DNA from: Gilvimarinus sp. DA14
GTDB lineage: Bacteria > Pseudomonadota > Gammaproteobacteria > Pseudomonadales > Cellvibrionaceae
Reading direction: 5' to 3'
Length of the DNA: 64,000 nucleotides
Assembly (NCBI RefSeq): GCF_024204685.1
Contig: NZ_CP100350.1
Coordinates: forward strand, 1,054,001 to 1,118,000
The notes below the pieces were generated by a model. It worked only from the letters and a program-made list of their open reading frames with translations. It searched no databases and was not told the origin of the DNA. Shown here piece after piece: positions 27,273 to 35,477 of the stretch (positions are counted from its first letter, which is position 1; each line of letters begins with the position of its first letter). The position numbers and the translations under genes are program-made.

Positions 27273-27806
27273 ATGAGCGACAACAAGGAACCAGTCACTC
27301 CACCAAACTCCGCCGAGAAGCATCGACACCATGAGCTACACCAGGAACTGCCGGTGGACTTTCCCGATGCCTATTTTCGCGGCCTGCACCGGATCATTCG
27401 TTTCGCTATACGCGTGCTGGCCCTGCTTATGGTGTTTGTCATCTTGTGGGGTGTGGTAGATGTCGTGTACATCATTTACGAAAGGCTGATCACGGCGCCC
27501 GTGCTACTGCTGAATATCAACGATATCTTTTACACCTTTGGCGCCTTTATGGCGGTATTAATCGCGGTAGAGATTTTTATCAATATCCGCCTTTATTTGG
27601 GCACCAATGTTTTCCCGGTGCAACTGGTGGTGGCGACTGCGCTGATGGCTATCGCCCGTAAGGTGATTGTGCTGGATTTCGATGCCTTCACCCCTATGTA
27701 TTTGCTCGGCATAGCGGCCACGACACTGGCCTTAGGTATCACCTATTGGTTATTGAACGACCGGACCAGAAACGTCAGCGATGACAATAGCGTCGCGCCT
27801 CGCTAG
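27273..27806 (+). CDS. PsiE-family membrane protein
   Basis: The 177-residue protein has four predicted transmembrane helices: IRFAIRVLALLMVFVILWGVV, ILINDI/FYTFGAFMAVLIAVEIF, LVVATALMAIARKVIVL and YLLGIAATTLALGITYWLL. This is the plan of the phosphate-starvation-inducible PsiE family, here with a longer N-terminus (about 40 residues, histidine-rich HRHHELH). The function of PsiE is not established. The start is ATG 27273 behind GAGGA; longer upstream readings cross the promoter. It is the first gene before the ParD-like gene (19-base gap), so it may lead the psiE-parD-map-nmad3 transcript. Confidence 0.85.
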   Translation: MSDNKEPVTPPNSAEKHRHHELHQELPVDFPDAYFRGLHRIIRFAIRVLALLMVFVILWGVVDVVYIIYERLITAPVLLLNINDIFYTFGAFMAVLIAVEIFINIRLYLGTNVFPVQLVVATALMAIARKVIVLDFDAFTPMYLLGIAATTLALGITYWLLNDRTRNVSDDNSVAPR

Positions 27807-27825
27807 CCGATTAAAGGAAACGTCC

Positions 27826-28014
27826 ATGGGTATTGTAAAAATCTCTGACGAACTGCACGACGAATTGCGCCGCACCAGCCGGGTAATGGAGCGCTCCATT
27901 AACGCTCAGGCCGAGTTTTGGCTGAAAATCGGCCGTCTGGCGGAGCAGCACCAACATCTGAGCTTTGCCGAGCTTATCCAGCAGAGTCTAAAAGAGGCCA
28001 GAGCTCGTGAATAA
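27826..28014 (+). CDS. ParD-like antitoxin-type protein
   Basis: The 62-residue protein reads GIVKISDELHDELRRTSRVM and then a stretch around RSINAQAEFWLKIGRL. This is the pattern of the ParD_like family (ribbon-helix-helix DNA-binding proteins related to type II antitoxins). The beta strand VKIS would pair in a dimer and the two helices follow. ATG 27826 is preceded by AAAGGAAA. No ParE-like toxin follows. Instead the stop overlaps the start of a methionine aminopeptidase gene by 8 bases. It may repress its own operon or regulate the enzyme; both ideas are inference. Confidence 0.8.
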   Translation: MGIVKISDELHDELRRTSRVMERSINAQAEFWLKIGRLAEQHQHLSFAELIQQSLKEARARE

Positions 28015-28795
28015 CGTAGTGATTAAATCACCAGAGGCGATTGAGAAAATGCGCCGCGCCGGGCGCTTGCTGGCACAGGTTTTTACCGAACTGGATAAAC
28101 AGGTGAAACCCGGGGTAACCACCATGGCCCTCAATCATTGGGTAGAGACCTATATACGCGAAGAACTTGACGCCCGCCCCGCCAGTCTCGGGCAGTACGA
28201 TTACCCCTACTGCCTGAACGCCTCGCCAGACATTGTAATCTGCCACGGTTTTCCAACGGATAAACCGCTAAAAGAAGGCACTATTGTCAATCTGGACATC
28301 ACTCTGGGAAAGGACGGCTACATCGCCGACTCAAGCAAAATGTATACGATTGGCGAAGTCACGCCACTGGCCCAAAAGCTGGTGGATGAGACTTACACCG
28401 CCATGTGGAGCGGTATCAATGCGGTAAAGCCAGGTAACACCCTGGGCGACATTGGCTATGCCATTGCCAGTCATGCGCGCAATAACGGTTTTAGCGTAGT
28501 GCGGGAGTTCTGTGGCCACGGCATTGGCCAGCAAATGCACGAGGCACCGCAAGTGCTGCATTATGGCGCCCCCGGCGCGGGCCTGGAGCTTCGCGAGGGC
28601 ATGACTTTTACCATTGAGCCTATGATTAACCAGGGCAACGCCAAAACCCGCACCCTGAAAGACGGCTGGACGGTGGTCACCCGCGACAAAAAACTCTCAG
28701 CCCAGTGGGAGCACACCGTGCTGGTAACCGCCACCGGGGCTGAGGTACTGACCCTGCGCCCGGAAGAACACGCCCACGAAATGCCAAGCCCGTGA
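28007..28795 (+). CDS. map: Type I methionine aminopeptidase
   Basis: The 262-residue enzyme removes N-terminal methionine from nascent proteins. All catalytic residues match E. coli numbering or lie one away: H80, metal ligands D97, D108, H171, E204, E235, and H178. The start is GTG 28007, inside the 3' end of the ParD-like gene, so translation is coupled. It is not beside rpsB/tsf, where the housekeeping map usually lies, so it is probably a second copy. One oddity is NASPDIVICHGFP, where most type I enzymes have a NEVVCHGIP-like sequence. Pairing with an antitoxin-like gene and an Nmad3 gene suggests a specialised role. Confidence 0.93.
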   Translation: MNNVVIKSPEAIEKMRRAGRLLAQVFTELDKQVKPGVTTMALNHWVETYIREELDARPASLGQYDYPYCLNASPDIVICHGFPTDKPLKEGTIVNLDITLGKDGYIADSSKMYTIGEVTPLAQKLVDETYTAMWSGINAVKPGNTLGDIGYAIASHARNNGFSVVREFCGHGIGQQMHEAPQVLHYGAPGAGLELREGMTFTIEPMINQGNAKTRTLKDGWTVVTRDKKLSAQWEHTVLVTATGAEVLTLRPEEHAHEMPSP

Positions 28796-29667
28796 AGTTG
28801 ATACTGAGCCGCAAAGGTTTTGACTCCTCCGCCGGAGGCTTTCCCAGCCCGATATTTCCCGACGGCCAATTGCTGTCTCTGCCCATTCCCGACCGGCAGG
28901 GGCCGACAAGCTACGCCGATATTCACACCGACTGGGGACCGATGGCCGACATCTTGGCCCAGCTAAGCGGTAAAACCCACTGGCACGAAACCGCCGCGCA
29001 CATTGATCCGGACTTGCGCCGCAATAGTCTTGCACGCCGGCGCGGCTGGCAAGCCACGTTGGGGCAAACCGGCACCGCACAGAGTCACTTGCGCAACCAG
29101 AATGTAGCCGAGGGCGACATATTCATATTTTTTGGCTTATTCAAGCCGGTGGAAAAAACCGCCCAGGGCTGGCGCTTTGTCCAAGCGACAATGGCGCGCC
29201 ATGTGATTTGGGGCTGGCTGCAAATAGGCAAAATTCACCCGGTGGATCAGCTCAACCCCAGCGACCTTCCCTGGTGCCGCTACCACCCCCACATGCACTT
29301 GGGAGAAGACGCCAATAACACTCTTTACCAGGCGGCCCGGGCATTGACCCTTAATAATGTGGCCACGCCGCTGCCAGGTGCTGGGGTGTGCCAAGGCTAC
29401 CGGCCCGAGCTGTCACTCACCGCGCCAGATGCCACAACCCCAAGTCAGTGGGAACTACCCGCACATTTCTTCCCCCACCGGGGCAAACCGGCCCTCAGTT
29501 ATCACCGCAAACCCGAGCGCTGGCACAAATGCGGTAATCGGCTAAAACTTCAAGCGGCGGCCCGAGGCCAAGAATTCGTATTGGATACCGATTTCTACCC
29601 CGAAGCTCAAAACTGGCTCAGCGCTCTACTGCTGCCAGAATCTGCCCCGAAGAGCCAGGCACAATAA
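28792..29667 (+). CDS. Nmad3 (nucleotide modification associated domain 3) protein
   Basis: The 291-residue protein begins KLILSRKGFDSSAGGFPSP and continues IFPDGQLLSLPIPD, the hallmark start of the Nmad3 family. That family was first noted near base-hypermodification genes of phages and bacteria. Later conserved-looking pieces are YADIHTDWG, HIDPDL, DIFIFFGLF and RYHPHMHLGE. GTG 28792 overlaps the map stop (GTGA), a strong sign of coupled translation. Its activity is unknown; base-modification enzymes are not present in this window. The C-terminus is proline- and glutamine-rich. Confidence 0.82.
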   Translation: MKLILSRKGFDSSAGGFPSPIFPDGQLLSLPIPDRQGPTSYADIHTDWGPMADILAQLSGKTHWHETAAHIDPDLRRNSLARRRGWQATLGQTGTAQSHLRNQNVAEGDIFIFFGLFKPVEKTAQGWRFVQATMARHVIWGWLQIGKIHPVDQLNPSDLPWCRYHPHMHLGEDANNTLYQAARALTLNNVATPLPGAGVCQGYRPELSLTAPDATTPSQWELPAHFFPHRGKPALSYHRKPERWHKCGNRLKLQAAARGQEFVLDTDFYPEAQNWLSALLLPESAPKSQAQ

Positions 29668-29960
29668 AAGAGCAACCTAACAGAGTGTCGCACCACATAA
29701 GTGTTACCTGGCGTGACGATGTGCGCACCAAAACAATCACATTTTTGTCACAACTCACCATTATTGAGCGTTTTTATTTCCATATAGAATTAAAATCGAT
29801 TCACATAGATTTAAATAATTAAAAAATATAGAAAAACGTAACTCTAAGTAACACAGATGTAACCTAAATCCGTAGAATAGACCTCAAGCAAGTCAACCAC
29901 TTGCTGTTCAGGCAGGGGATCTCCCCCACTTTGTTTTATGGCTTATTTGAGGTTTTAACC
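29668..29960 (+). promoter_or_regulatory. AT-rich promoter region and structured leader
   Basis: This gap holds an AT-rich block (29770-29840), a TAGAAT -10-like box at 29873-29878, and two small hairpins in the presumed leader. The first has arms AGCAAGT (29887-29893) and ACTTGCT (29899-29905). The second has arms GGGGA (29915-29919) and TCCCC (29922-29926), around positions 29915-29926. No good -35 is seen. The downstream gene starts at 29961 behind GAGG. Confidence 0.45.
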
Positions 29961-30449
29961 ATGTTTACTTTATCTGCACGTACCAAACTTTCATCTGCTC
30001 TGGCTGTACTGGCATTGGCTGCTGCTGGCAATGTTGCCGCCGCCGACAAAACCATCTCTGGCGTGGTTGAGTCAGTCGACTACGAAACCAACAGTGTTAC
30101 CGTTGTTGAAGAAGGCACTGGCGAAGTTTTCACCTATGCTTTCACCGACGCTCCGAAAGTTCGTGTTAACGGCGTACGTGGTAGCGATATGGGTAAGGTT
30201 CTGCCCGGTCAGCGTGTGGCGCTGAAACTGAACCGCATCGAAGAAGAAAAAGAGCAGGATTTCAACCTGGTTAAAGGTGAGATTCTGGAAATCAACCGCG
30301 AACAAAATCTGGCTTTGATTCGCCCTGCCGACGGCAGCGCTCCACGCGTGATTGAGCTGCCTGAAACTCTGGCGGTATCAGGCCTTGGCAACAGCGTAAA
30401 TGACCTGCAAGAAGGTCACTTTGTGACTCTGAAGTACACCGCTCGCTAA
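29961..30449 (+). CDS. Secreted hypothetical protein
   Basis: The 162-residue protein has a signal peptide (LSSALAVLALAAAGNVAAA). A small beta-rich domain follows: ISGVVESVDYETNSVTVVEEGTGEVFTYAF, then two similar segments (GKVLPGQRVALKLNRI; LQEGHFVTLKY). This looks like a repeated OB- or SH3-like barrel. No cysteines remain in the mature part. I chose ATG 29961, because the ORF upstream of it carries no signal peptide. Strong signal-peptide and ribosome features and a very good terminator suggest a well-expressed periplasmic protein. The family is not recognised. Confidence 0.8.
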   Translation: MFTLSARTKLSSALAVLALAAAGNVAAADKTISGVVESVDYETNSVTVVEEGTGEVFTYAFTDAPKVRVNGVRGSDMGKVLPGQRVALKLNRIEEEKEQDFNLVKGEILEINREQNLALIRPADGSAPRVIELPETLAVSGLGNSVNDLQEGHFVTLKYTAR

Positions 30450-30495
30450 TGCCTAAACGAGCAAAAAATAGCCATAAGTAAAAATGCCCGAAGAG

Positions 30496-30524
30496 ATGCC
30501 CGGCCACAAGCCGGGCATTTTTTT
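30496..30524 (+). terminator. Intrinsic terminator
   Basis: The stem ATGCCCGGC / GCCGGGCAT with loop CACAA is followed by T7. It closes the 29961 gene and lies next to the stop of the convergent peptidase gene. Confidence 0.92.
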
Positions 30525-30525
30525 A

Positions 30526-32550
30526 TCAACTATCAGAAAGATAGGGGTCAACAAACTCCAATATCGCTTTTAGGGTTTGCTGGCGGGTTTTGGAATACTG
30601 CAGATAGTGGCTTTCATTATCAAGCTCGATAAACGTCGACTCTTTCCCGGCGTCTTTCAATTCATCGTGCATATCTTCCGACTGCTCAATAGGCACCACT
30701 TTATCGTTCTCGCCGTGAATTAAGAGCACTGGCGCTTTTACCTTATCGGCAGCAAACAAGGGCGATATGGCTTTCAGGTCATCCTCCGTGTATTCACCCT
30801 TCACCATAGACCGTTCGAAATACTCCACCACCCAGTGATCATCCCCGCCACTGGAGCGGCGATCATCCAGCAGGCCTTCCAAGTCCGTTACGCCGTTGAT
30901 TGATACAGCGCAGCTATACAACTCGGGCGTGTAAGCGGCGCCGGCCAATGCCGCGTAACCACCGTAACTAGCGCCGACAATACACACATGCTCGGGATCA
31001 AGCAGGCCTCCATTACCGAAATACTCTACCGCATCGGTAATATCATCTTGCATTTTTCGTCCCCACTCGCCTTGTCCGGCCATATAGTGATCCAAGCCGA
31101 ACCCGACCGAGCCGCGAAATTGGGGCTGGACAACCAGATAACCGCGAGCGGCCAATGCCTGCGCCATCCAATCAAACGAAAGGCTGTCGTACGCCGCTGG
31201 ACCACCGTGGGGCATGATAACCGCGGGCATTTTGCGTGGGTTTTCGGCACGGCTAGACGGCAGGGTTAAAATCGTCGGTATACTCAAGCCATCGCGGGCT
31301 TTATAAGTATGAAGCACCGTCGGATTGACCATTGCATCACTAATCTCCCCATAGGCCGAGGACAGGTAGCGCAGCTTTTTACCTTCCGAGGACAGATAAT
31401 AAGTACCAGCGCTCGCGCCACCTTGAACCATAAACACTAGGCGCTTCCAGTCGGGTGACCAATCGGTCAGGGTAAGGTGCTGATCGGGAAACTGTTCGGT
31501 AATCGAATCAACCCGGGCCTGATGAGCCGGGTCAAACATTTGGTAGGAGGGCTTAAAGCCCGAGTAGATCACCCCGTAGGCAATCCGGTTAATATCGGTA
31601 AGCAAGCCGGCTACATCGGCGTCGCTGCGCCCGATGGGCTCTTGGGAAATGCTGCCGTCAGCCAGCGACATCGTAAAATATCCTTCACGACCAGTACTCT
31701 CATCAGTATCCAAGAACACCAGTGATTTCAAATCGGCGGTGACCGCCATCATTGAATAATCGTACAGAGCCGTCTCGCGGGAAAAAATTGTCTTCCAGCC
31801 GCCATCGCCATCGGGAACATCTATCTCGTGGAGGTTAGTGCCGTTATCGTATATCTCTTCCGCCAAAAGATTACCCTGACCGTCCATAAAGTAATCACGG
31901 GTATCCGGCTCACCTTTAACGATCTGACGGGGACGTCTTGGAGACTCTAGGTTAACCCGCATCAGGGAATAATCGGGACTGCGATCGGCCTTTGACTCGG
32001 CAACATAGGCAGGCATATACAGGTATTTATTATTGTCCGAGGTGCCGACAATACTGCCCAGTCCGGTCTGCCCTTTGGCGATAACATCGCCGGGCCGCAA
32101 AAGCTGGTCCAGCTCGCCATTACTGACATTTAATACAAATGCCGAGCTAATATCGTGACGTCCGCGATACCCCGCTAAGCGCATATTCTCGCTGGCCACC
32201 AATACTAGGTGCTCATCATCAAGAAAATAGAGATAACCCGGGTCAATATCGCCCACGTTAACACCTGTAACCAGCTTGTTCTCTTTTAACGAGTAAACAA
32301 CGACCAAGTCCTTTTCCGCCGTGACTTTGCGAAATGCCAATAAAGAACCGTCTGGAGAAACACGCATTTGCTGGGTTTGCGGCAGAACACCATAAGCGGA
32401 TACGACTTGCTCGATAGACATTACCTCATTGGAAGAAGCCGCGTCTTGCACGGCGCCGTCGGCCGCATTGGCCGTATGCGTCAAAGCCGTAACGGTTAAA
32501 ATTTGAACACACCTGGTCAGCGTTTTTATATAGTTTTCCATAAACATCAT
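30526..32550 (-). CDS. Prolyl-oligopeptidase-family (S9) serine peptidase
   Basis: The 674-residue exported protein has a signal (LTVTALTHTANA). A beta-propeller-like N-terminal region spans about 60-420. The C-terminal alpha/beta hydrolase carries the nucleophile serine in GASYGGYAAL, the aspartate in LIHGENDKVVP and the histidine in NESHYLQY. This is the acylaminoacyl-peptidase-like S9C group common in marine bacteria, cleaving short peptides in the periplasm. The first ATG (32550) and an ATG three codons later are both possible; neither has a strong ribosome site. No operon partner. Confidence 0.9.
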   Translation of the reverse strand: MMFMENYIKTLTRCVQILTVTALTHTANAADGAVQDAASSNEVMSIEQVVSAYGVLPQTQQMRVSPDGSLLAFRKVTAEKDLVVVYSLKENKLVTGVNVGDIDPGYLYFLDDEHLVLVASENMRLAGYRGRHDISSAFVLNVSNGELDQLLRPGDVIAKGQTGLGSIVGTSDNNKYLYMPAYVAESKADRSPDYSLMRVNLESPRRPRQIVKGEPDTRDYFMDGQGNLLAEEIYDNGTNLHEIDVPDGDGGWKTIFSRETALYDYSMMAVTADLKSLVFLDTDESTGREGYFTMSLADGSISQEPIGRSDADVAGLLTDINRIAYGVIYSGFKPSYQMFDPAHQARVDSITEQFPDQHLTLTDWSPDWKRLVFMVQGGASAGTYYLSSEGKKLRYLSSAYGEISDAMVNPTVLHTYKARDGLSIPTILTLPSSRAENPRKMPAVIMPHGGPAAYDSLSFDWMAQALAARGYLVVQPQFRGSVGFGLDHYMAGQGEWGRKMQDDITDAVEYFGNGGLLDPEHVCIVGASYGGYAALAGAAYTPELYSCAVSINGVTDLEGLLDDRRSSGGDDHWVVEYFERSMVKGEYTEDDLKAISPLFAADKVKAPVLLIHGENDKVVPIEQSEDMHDELKDAGKESTFIELDNESHYLQYSKTRQQTLKAILEFVDPYLSDS

Positions 32551-32663
32551 CCATTTATGCTGTTATTGTTAGCAGGCGCAACCTTAGCAAAAACTATTAA
32601 TTAATCATACAAATATGGGCGCCGTTTTAAACTCGCTTTTAGCGCTACCCACAGGACCTCGCT

Positions 32664-33920
32664 ATGCTTACCAAACTCGGCTGGAAGTTGTTAATGCTAA
32701 GCCGCGCACTGTGGATGCGAACCCTCGCCTTTGCCATTCTCGCGGTGGCCACCGCTTTGATCGCTATCGCCTTTAAAGGCTTTATTCCCGAATCAGTTTC
32801 CGGGCTTATCGGCTCTGAGGCCGTGGATAAAGTATTATCGATTCTCGCCTCCAGCATGCTGGCAGTAACCACCTTTTCTCTGAGCGTGATGGTTTCGGCC
32901 CACAGCGCTGCGGCCAACAACCTCACGCCTCGCGCCACACGGCTGTTACTGGAAGATTCCACCACGCAAAACGCTCTAGCCACTTTTGTCGGCTCGTTTG
33001 TCTATTCACTCGTGGGCATTATTGCCTTAAGTACCGGCATTTACGGCGACCAGGGGCGGGTTATTTTATTTGTCGTAACCATTGCCGTGGTGGTTCTCAT
33101 TGTCGGTACTATATTGCTGTGGATTAATCACCTGGCCCGTCTGGGCCGGGTGAGCGAAATTGCCGAGCGGGTGGAAAAAGCCGCGGGCGCCGCCATCGCA
33201 AGGCGCGGTGATCACCCCTGGTTGGATGGCAAAAGACTGGACAGCCTGGAGGATATTCCCAGCGACTGCCGCGCCATTTACCCGGATGACACTGGCTATA
33301 TTCAGCACATCGACATGCAGGCGTTGCACCAATGGGCAACTGAAAAAGACGCTGAGATTTATATCACCAGCCTGCCGGGAAAATTCGTCCACCCTAATCA
33401 TCCGGTGCTATACACGTCGCACAAAAATGACAATACCGAGGACAACACCTTAGCTGCGGCGATTACCATTGGCGATACGCGCTCGTTTGATCAAGACCCA
33501 CGTTTCGGCTTGCTGGTAATGGCTGAAATTGCCTCGCGCGCACTTTCGCCCGGTATCAACGACCCGGGCACGGCAATCGAAGTGTTAGGGCGTGGTGTGA
33601 GACTCATCAGTCAGTGGCGGATTACCCCGGACGATGTCAGCGAATTTGAGGTGCCCTACCCCCGGGTGTTTGTGCCACGTATCGAATTGGATGAATTGTT
33701 TATCGATTTTTTCAGCCCCATTGCACGCGACGGCGCGGGTCTGATTGAAGTACAGATTCGCCTGCAAAAATCTCTCGCCGCACTTGCGGCAATCGATGCG
33801 GACTTTTATAAGGTAGCCGAACACACCGCTAAAAAATCGCTACTGCGGGCTCAGCAGTCATTCAACTTTGCCCCAGATGCAGAAACTCTACAAGAAGTAT
33901 TCGACAGACTTTTCTCTTAA
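32664..33920 (+). CDS. DUF2254 membrane protein
   Basis: The 418-residue protein has about four N-terminal transmembrane helices (residues 15-150). A large soluble domain follows with DUF2254-like pieces: ARLGRVSEIAERVEKAA, GYIQHIDMQALHQWA, VLYTSHKNDN and ALSPGINDPGTAIEVLGRGVRLI. The function is unknown; the family is found in the inner membrane of many proteobacteria. ATG 32664 is preceded by AGGACC. No operon is evident: the divergent peptidase gene lies upstream and a gap of about 430 bases follows. Confidence 0.88.
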   Translation: MLTKLGWKLLMLSRALWMRTLAFAILAVATALIAIAFKGFIPESVSGLIGSEAVDKVLSILASSMLAVTTFSLSVMVSAHSAAANNLTPRATRLLLEDSTTQNALATFVGSFVYSLVGIIALSTGIYGDQGRVILFVVTIAVVVLIVGTILLWINHLARLGRVSEIAERVEKAAGAAIARRGDHPWLDGKRLDSLEDIPSDCRAIYPDDTGYIQHIDMQALHQWATEKDAEIYITSLPGKFVHPNHPVLYTSHKNDNTEDNTLAAAITIGDTRSFDQDPRFGLLVMAEIASRALSPGINDPGTAIEVLGRGVRLISQWRITPDDVSEFEVPYPRVFVPRIELDELFIDFFSPIARDGAGLIEVQIRLQKSLAALAAIDADFYKVAEHTAKKSLLRAQQSFNFAPDAETLQEVFDRLFS

Positions 33921-34353
33921 AATTGTGATTTCAGTTATAAACCGACTACCAACACCCGCAACACTTAGCGCCGTTTTGGTGCAAAAAAATCAAATTGCTG
34001 GCGCATAGTTATATCGGCTTAGCGCTATTTTTTTGCCTGGATTTCTTTGCAGTTATAAGTGGTATCGCAGATTTTTTTGTTGCGTCAACGAATGGAAACT
34101 TTAAGCGACAAACTTTCACTCTGAACATTTTTCACACAAATAATGTGCTGTAGATCAAAGAAGCAAGTTGCCTAATTCTCATACACTGCCGCCCGTCTAA
34201 CGCCAGGAAGTATTTACCTCACAATTTTAAAAAAATTATTTTACAACCGAGACAGCGATTTCGGGGGGATTTTTAAAATGATAATTGAGGTGTCTCGGCG
34301 ACATGATTTTAACCACCCAAGGATGCCCTTTAACTATGATTTGAGAATTAAAA
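33921..34353 (+). promoter_or_regulatory. Long untranslated region before the alginate lyase gene
   Basis: These 433 bases hold no gene. Near the lyase start are perfect 8-bp arms CCGAGACA (34247-34254) and TGTCTCGG (34291-34298) around a 36-base loop containing GGGGGG. This suggests a leader structure or binding site. No known riboswitch was recognised. The rest is AT-rich with several T-runs. Confidence 0.4.
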
Positions 34354-35457
34354 ATGCGATTTTCCGTACTGATGTTTATGGCGTTACTTTCGCCCCTGGC
34401 TTTTACCCAGACCCTAACCAATCCCTACCACTATAACGAAGATACCAGCGCTGATTACCGCAACTTATTAGCGTCTAATTACCGCTGCGATCAATCACTG
34501 ATACCCGCTTACAAAGGGGACCTGGTGATCGACAGCAAGTATGATCAGTCAGACTCTTCCAAGTCTTCGGTAACCTCAAGCTACGATAGCGACTCGGCCC
34601 AAAAGGCTGAGCATATTCGCGCGCTGATGAGTTTTATAGCACAGCAAAGCCACTCCGCCATCTATCAAACTTCTGCCAGCACTCGCGCCCGCGCTGCACA
34701 GTGCATCTCGGATAACCTGAACCTTTGGGCGGCAGCAGATTCTCTGCTGGGGGTAAAAACATCGCCCACGGGCGTCGCCCAGCGCAAATGGTTTTTGGCC
34801 GCCATCGCATCGGTACTGATGCAATTGGATAGCCGCTACACTGACTTTTATCTAGATAGTCGGATCAATAACTGGCTGGATGATTTGGCTTACCAAGTGG
34901 TGGATGATTACAACTACCGTCTGGAAGCTGAGAGCGACCGAATCAACAATCACGATTATTGGGCGGCTTGGTCAGTTGCCGCACGCGCACTGCTGAGCGA
35001 TGACACTCGCCTGTTGCAGTGGAGCGAAGATGTATTTGATTTTGCCATGAGTCAAATCGTGCTGCACAAGTCCACCGGCCTTGGGTATCTGCCTCGCGAG
35101 CTCGACCGTGGCTCACTGGCGGCAAACTATCACAACTACGCCATGGTGCCACTTATGTACTTGGCCGATGCACTGGTCTTAAACGGTAAAGATATTACGC
35201 CTTATCGCGATCAGCTGGGCGCGTTAGCCTCTCTGACCACACGCTTTGTGGTAGACACCAACAGCTTGGATTCCTACATCGGAGCAAAACAAAAAAGCGT
35301 AAGCCCGGGAAAAAGCGTTTGGATTTTGCCTTACGCGGTATTGTTTGGCATCGACGAGAATGTAAATTCAATTCTTAAGGCCAATAAACTCACTACCGAA
35401 TATTCGCAAATGGGTGGTGATTTATGGTCTTTTTACCAGTCTCGAGTTAGTCAATAA
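34354..35457 (+). CDS. PL5 alginate lyase (AlgL-like, poly-mannuronate lyase)
   Basis: The 367-residue protein has a signal peptide (MFMALLSPLAFTQ) and an (alpha/alpha) helical body. The diagnostic PL5 stretch is RINNHDYWAAWSV, with N199 and H200 as the catalytic Asn/His pair. RELDRGSLAANYHNYAMVPL supplies the arginine and tyrosine of the active site. AlgL-type enzymes cut poly-beta-D-mannuronate by beta-elimination in the periplasm. It is not in an alg biosynthesis cluster here, so a degradative role in alginate use is more likely. A serine-rich patch (SDSSKSSVTSSYDSDS) lies at about 65-82. The start is ATG 34354. Confidence 0.88.
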   Translation: MRFSVLMFMALLSPLAFTQTLTNPYHYNEDTSADYRNLLASNYRCDQSLIPAYKGDLVIDSKYDQSDSSKSSVTSSYDSDSAQKAEHIRALMSFIAQQSHSAIYQTSASTRARAAQCISDNLNLWAAADSLLGVKTSPTGVAQRKWFLAAIASVLMQLDSRYTDFYLDSRINNWLDDLAYQVVDDYNYRLEAESDRINNHDYWAAWSVAARALLSDDTRLLQWSEDVFDFAMSQIVLHKSTGLGYLPRELDRGSLAANYHNYAMVPLMYLADALVLNGKDITPYRDQLGALASLTTRFVVDTNSLDSYIGAKQKSVSPGKSVWILPYAVLFGIDENVNSILKANKLTTEYSQMGGDLWSFYQSRVSQ

Positions 35458-35477
35458 TCTAATCTTGGCGGGCGGCA

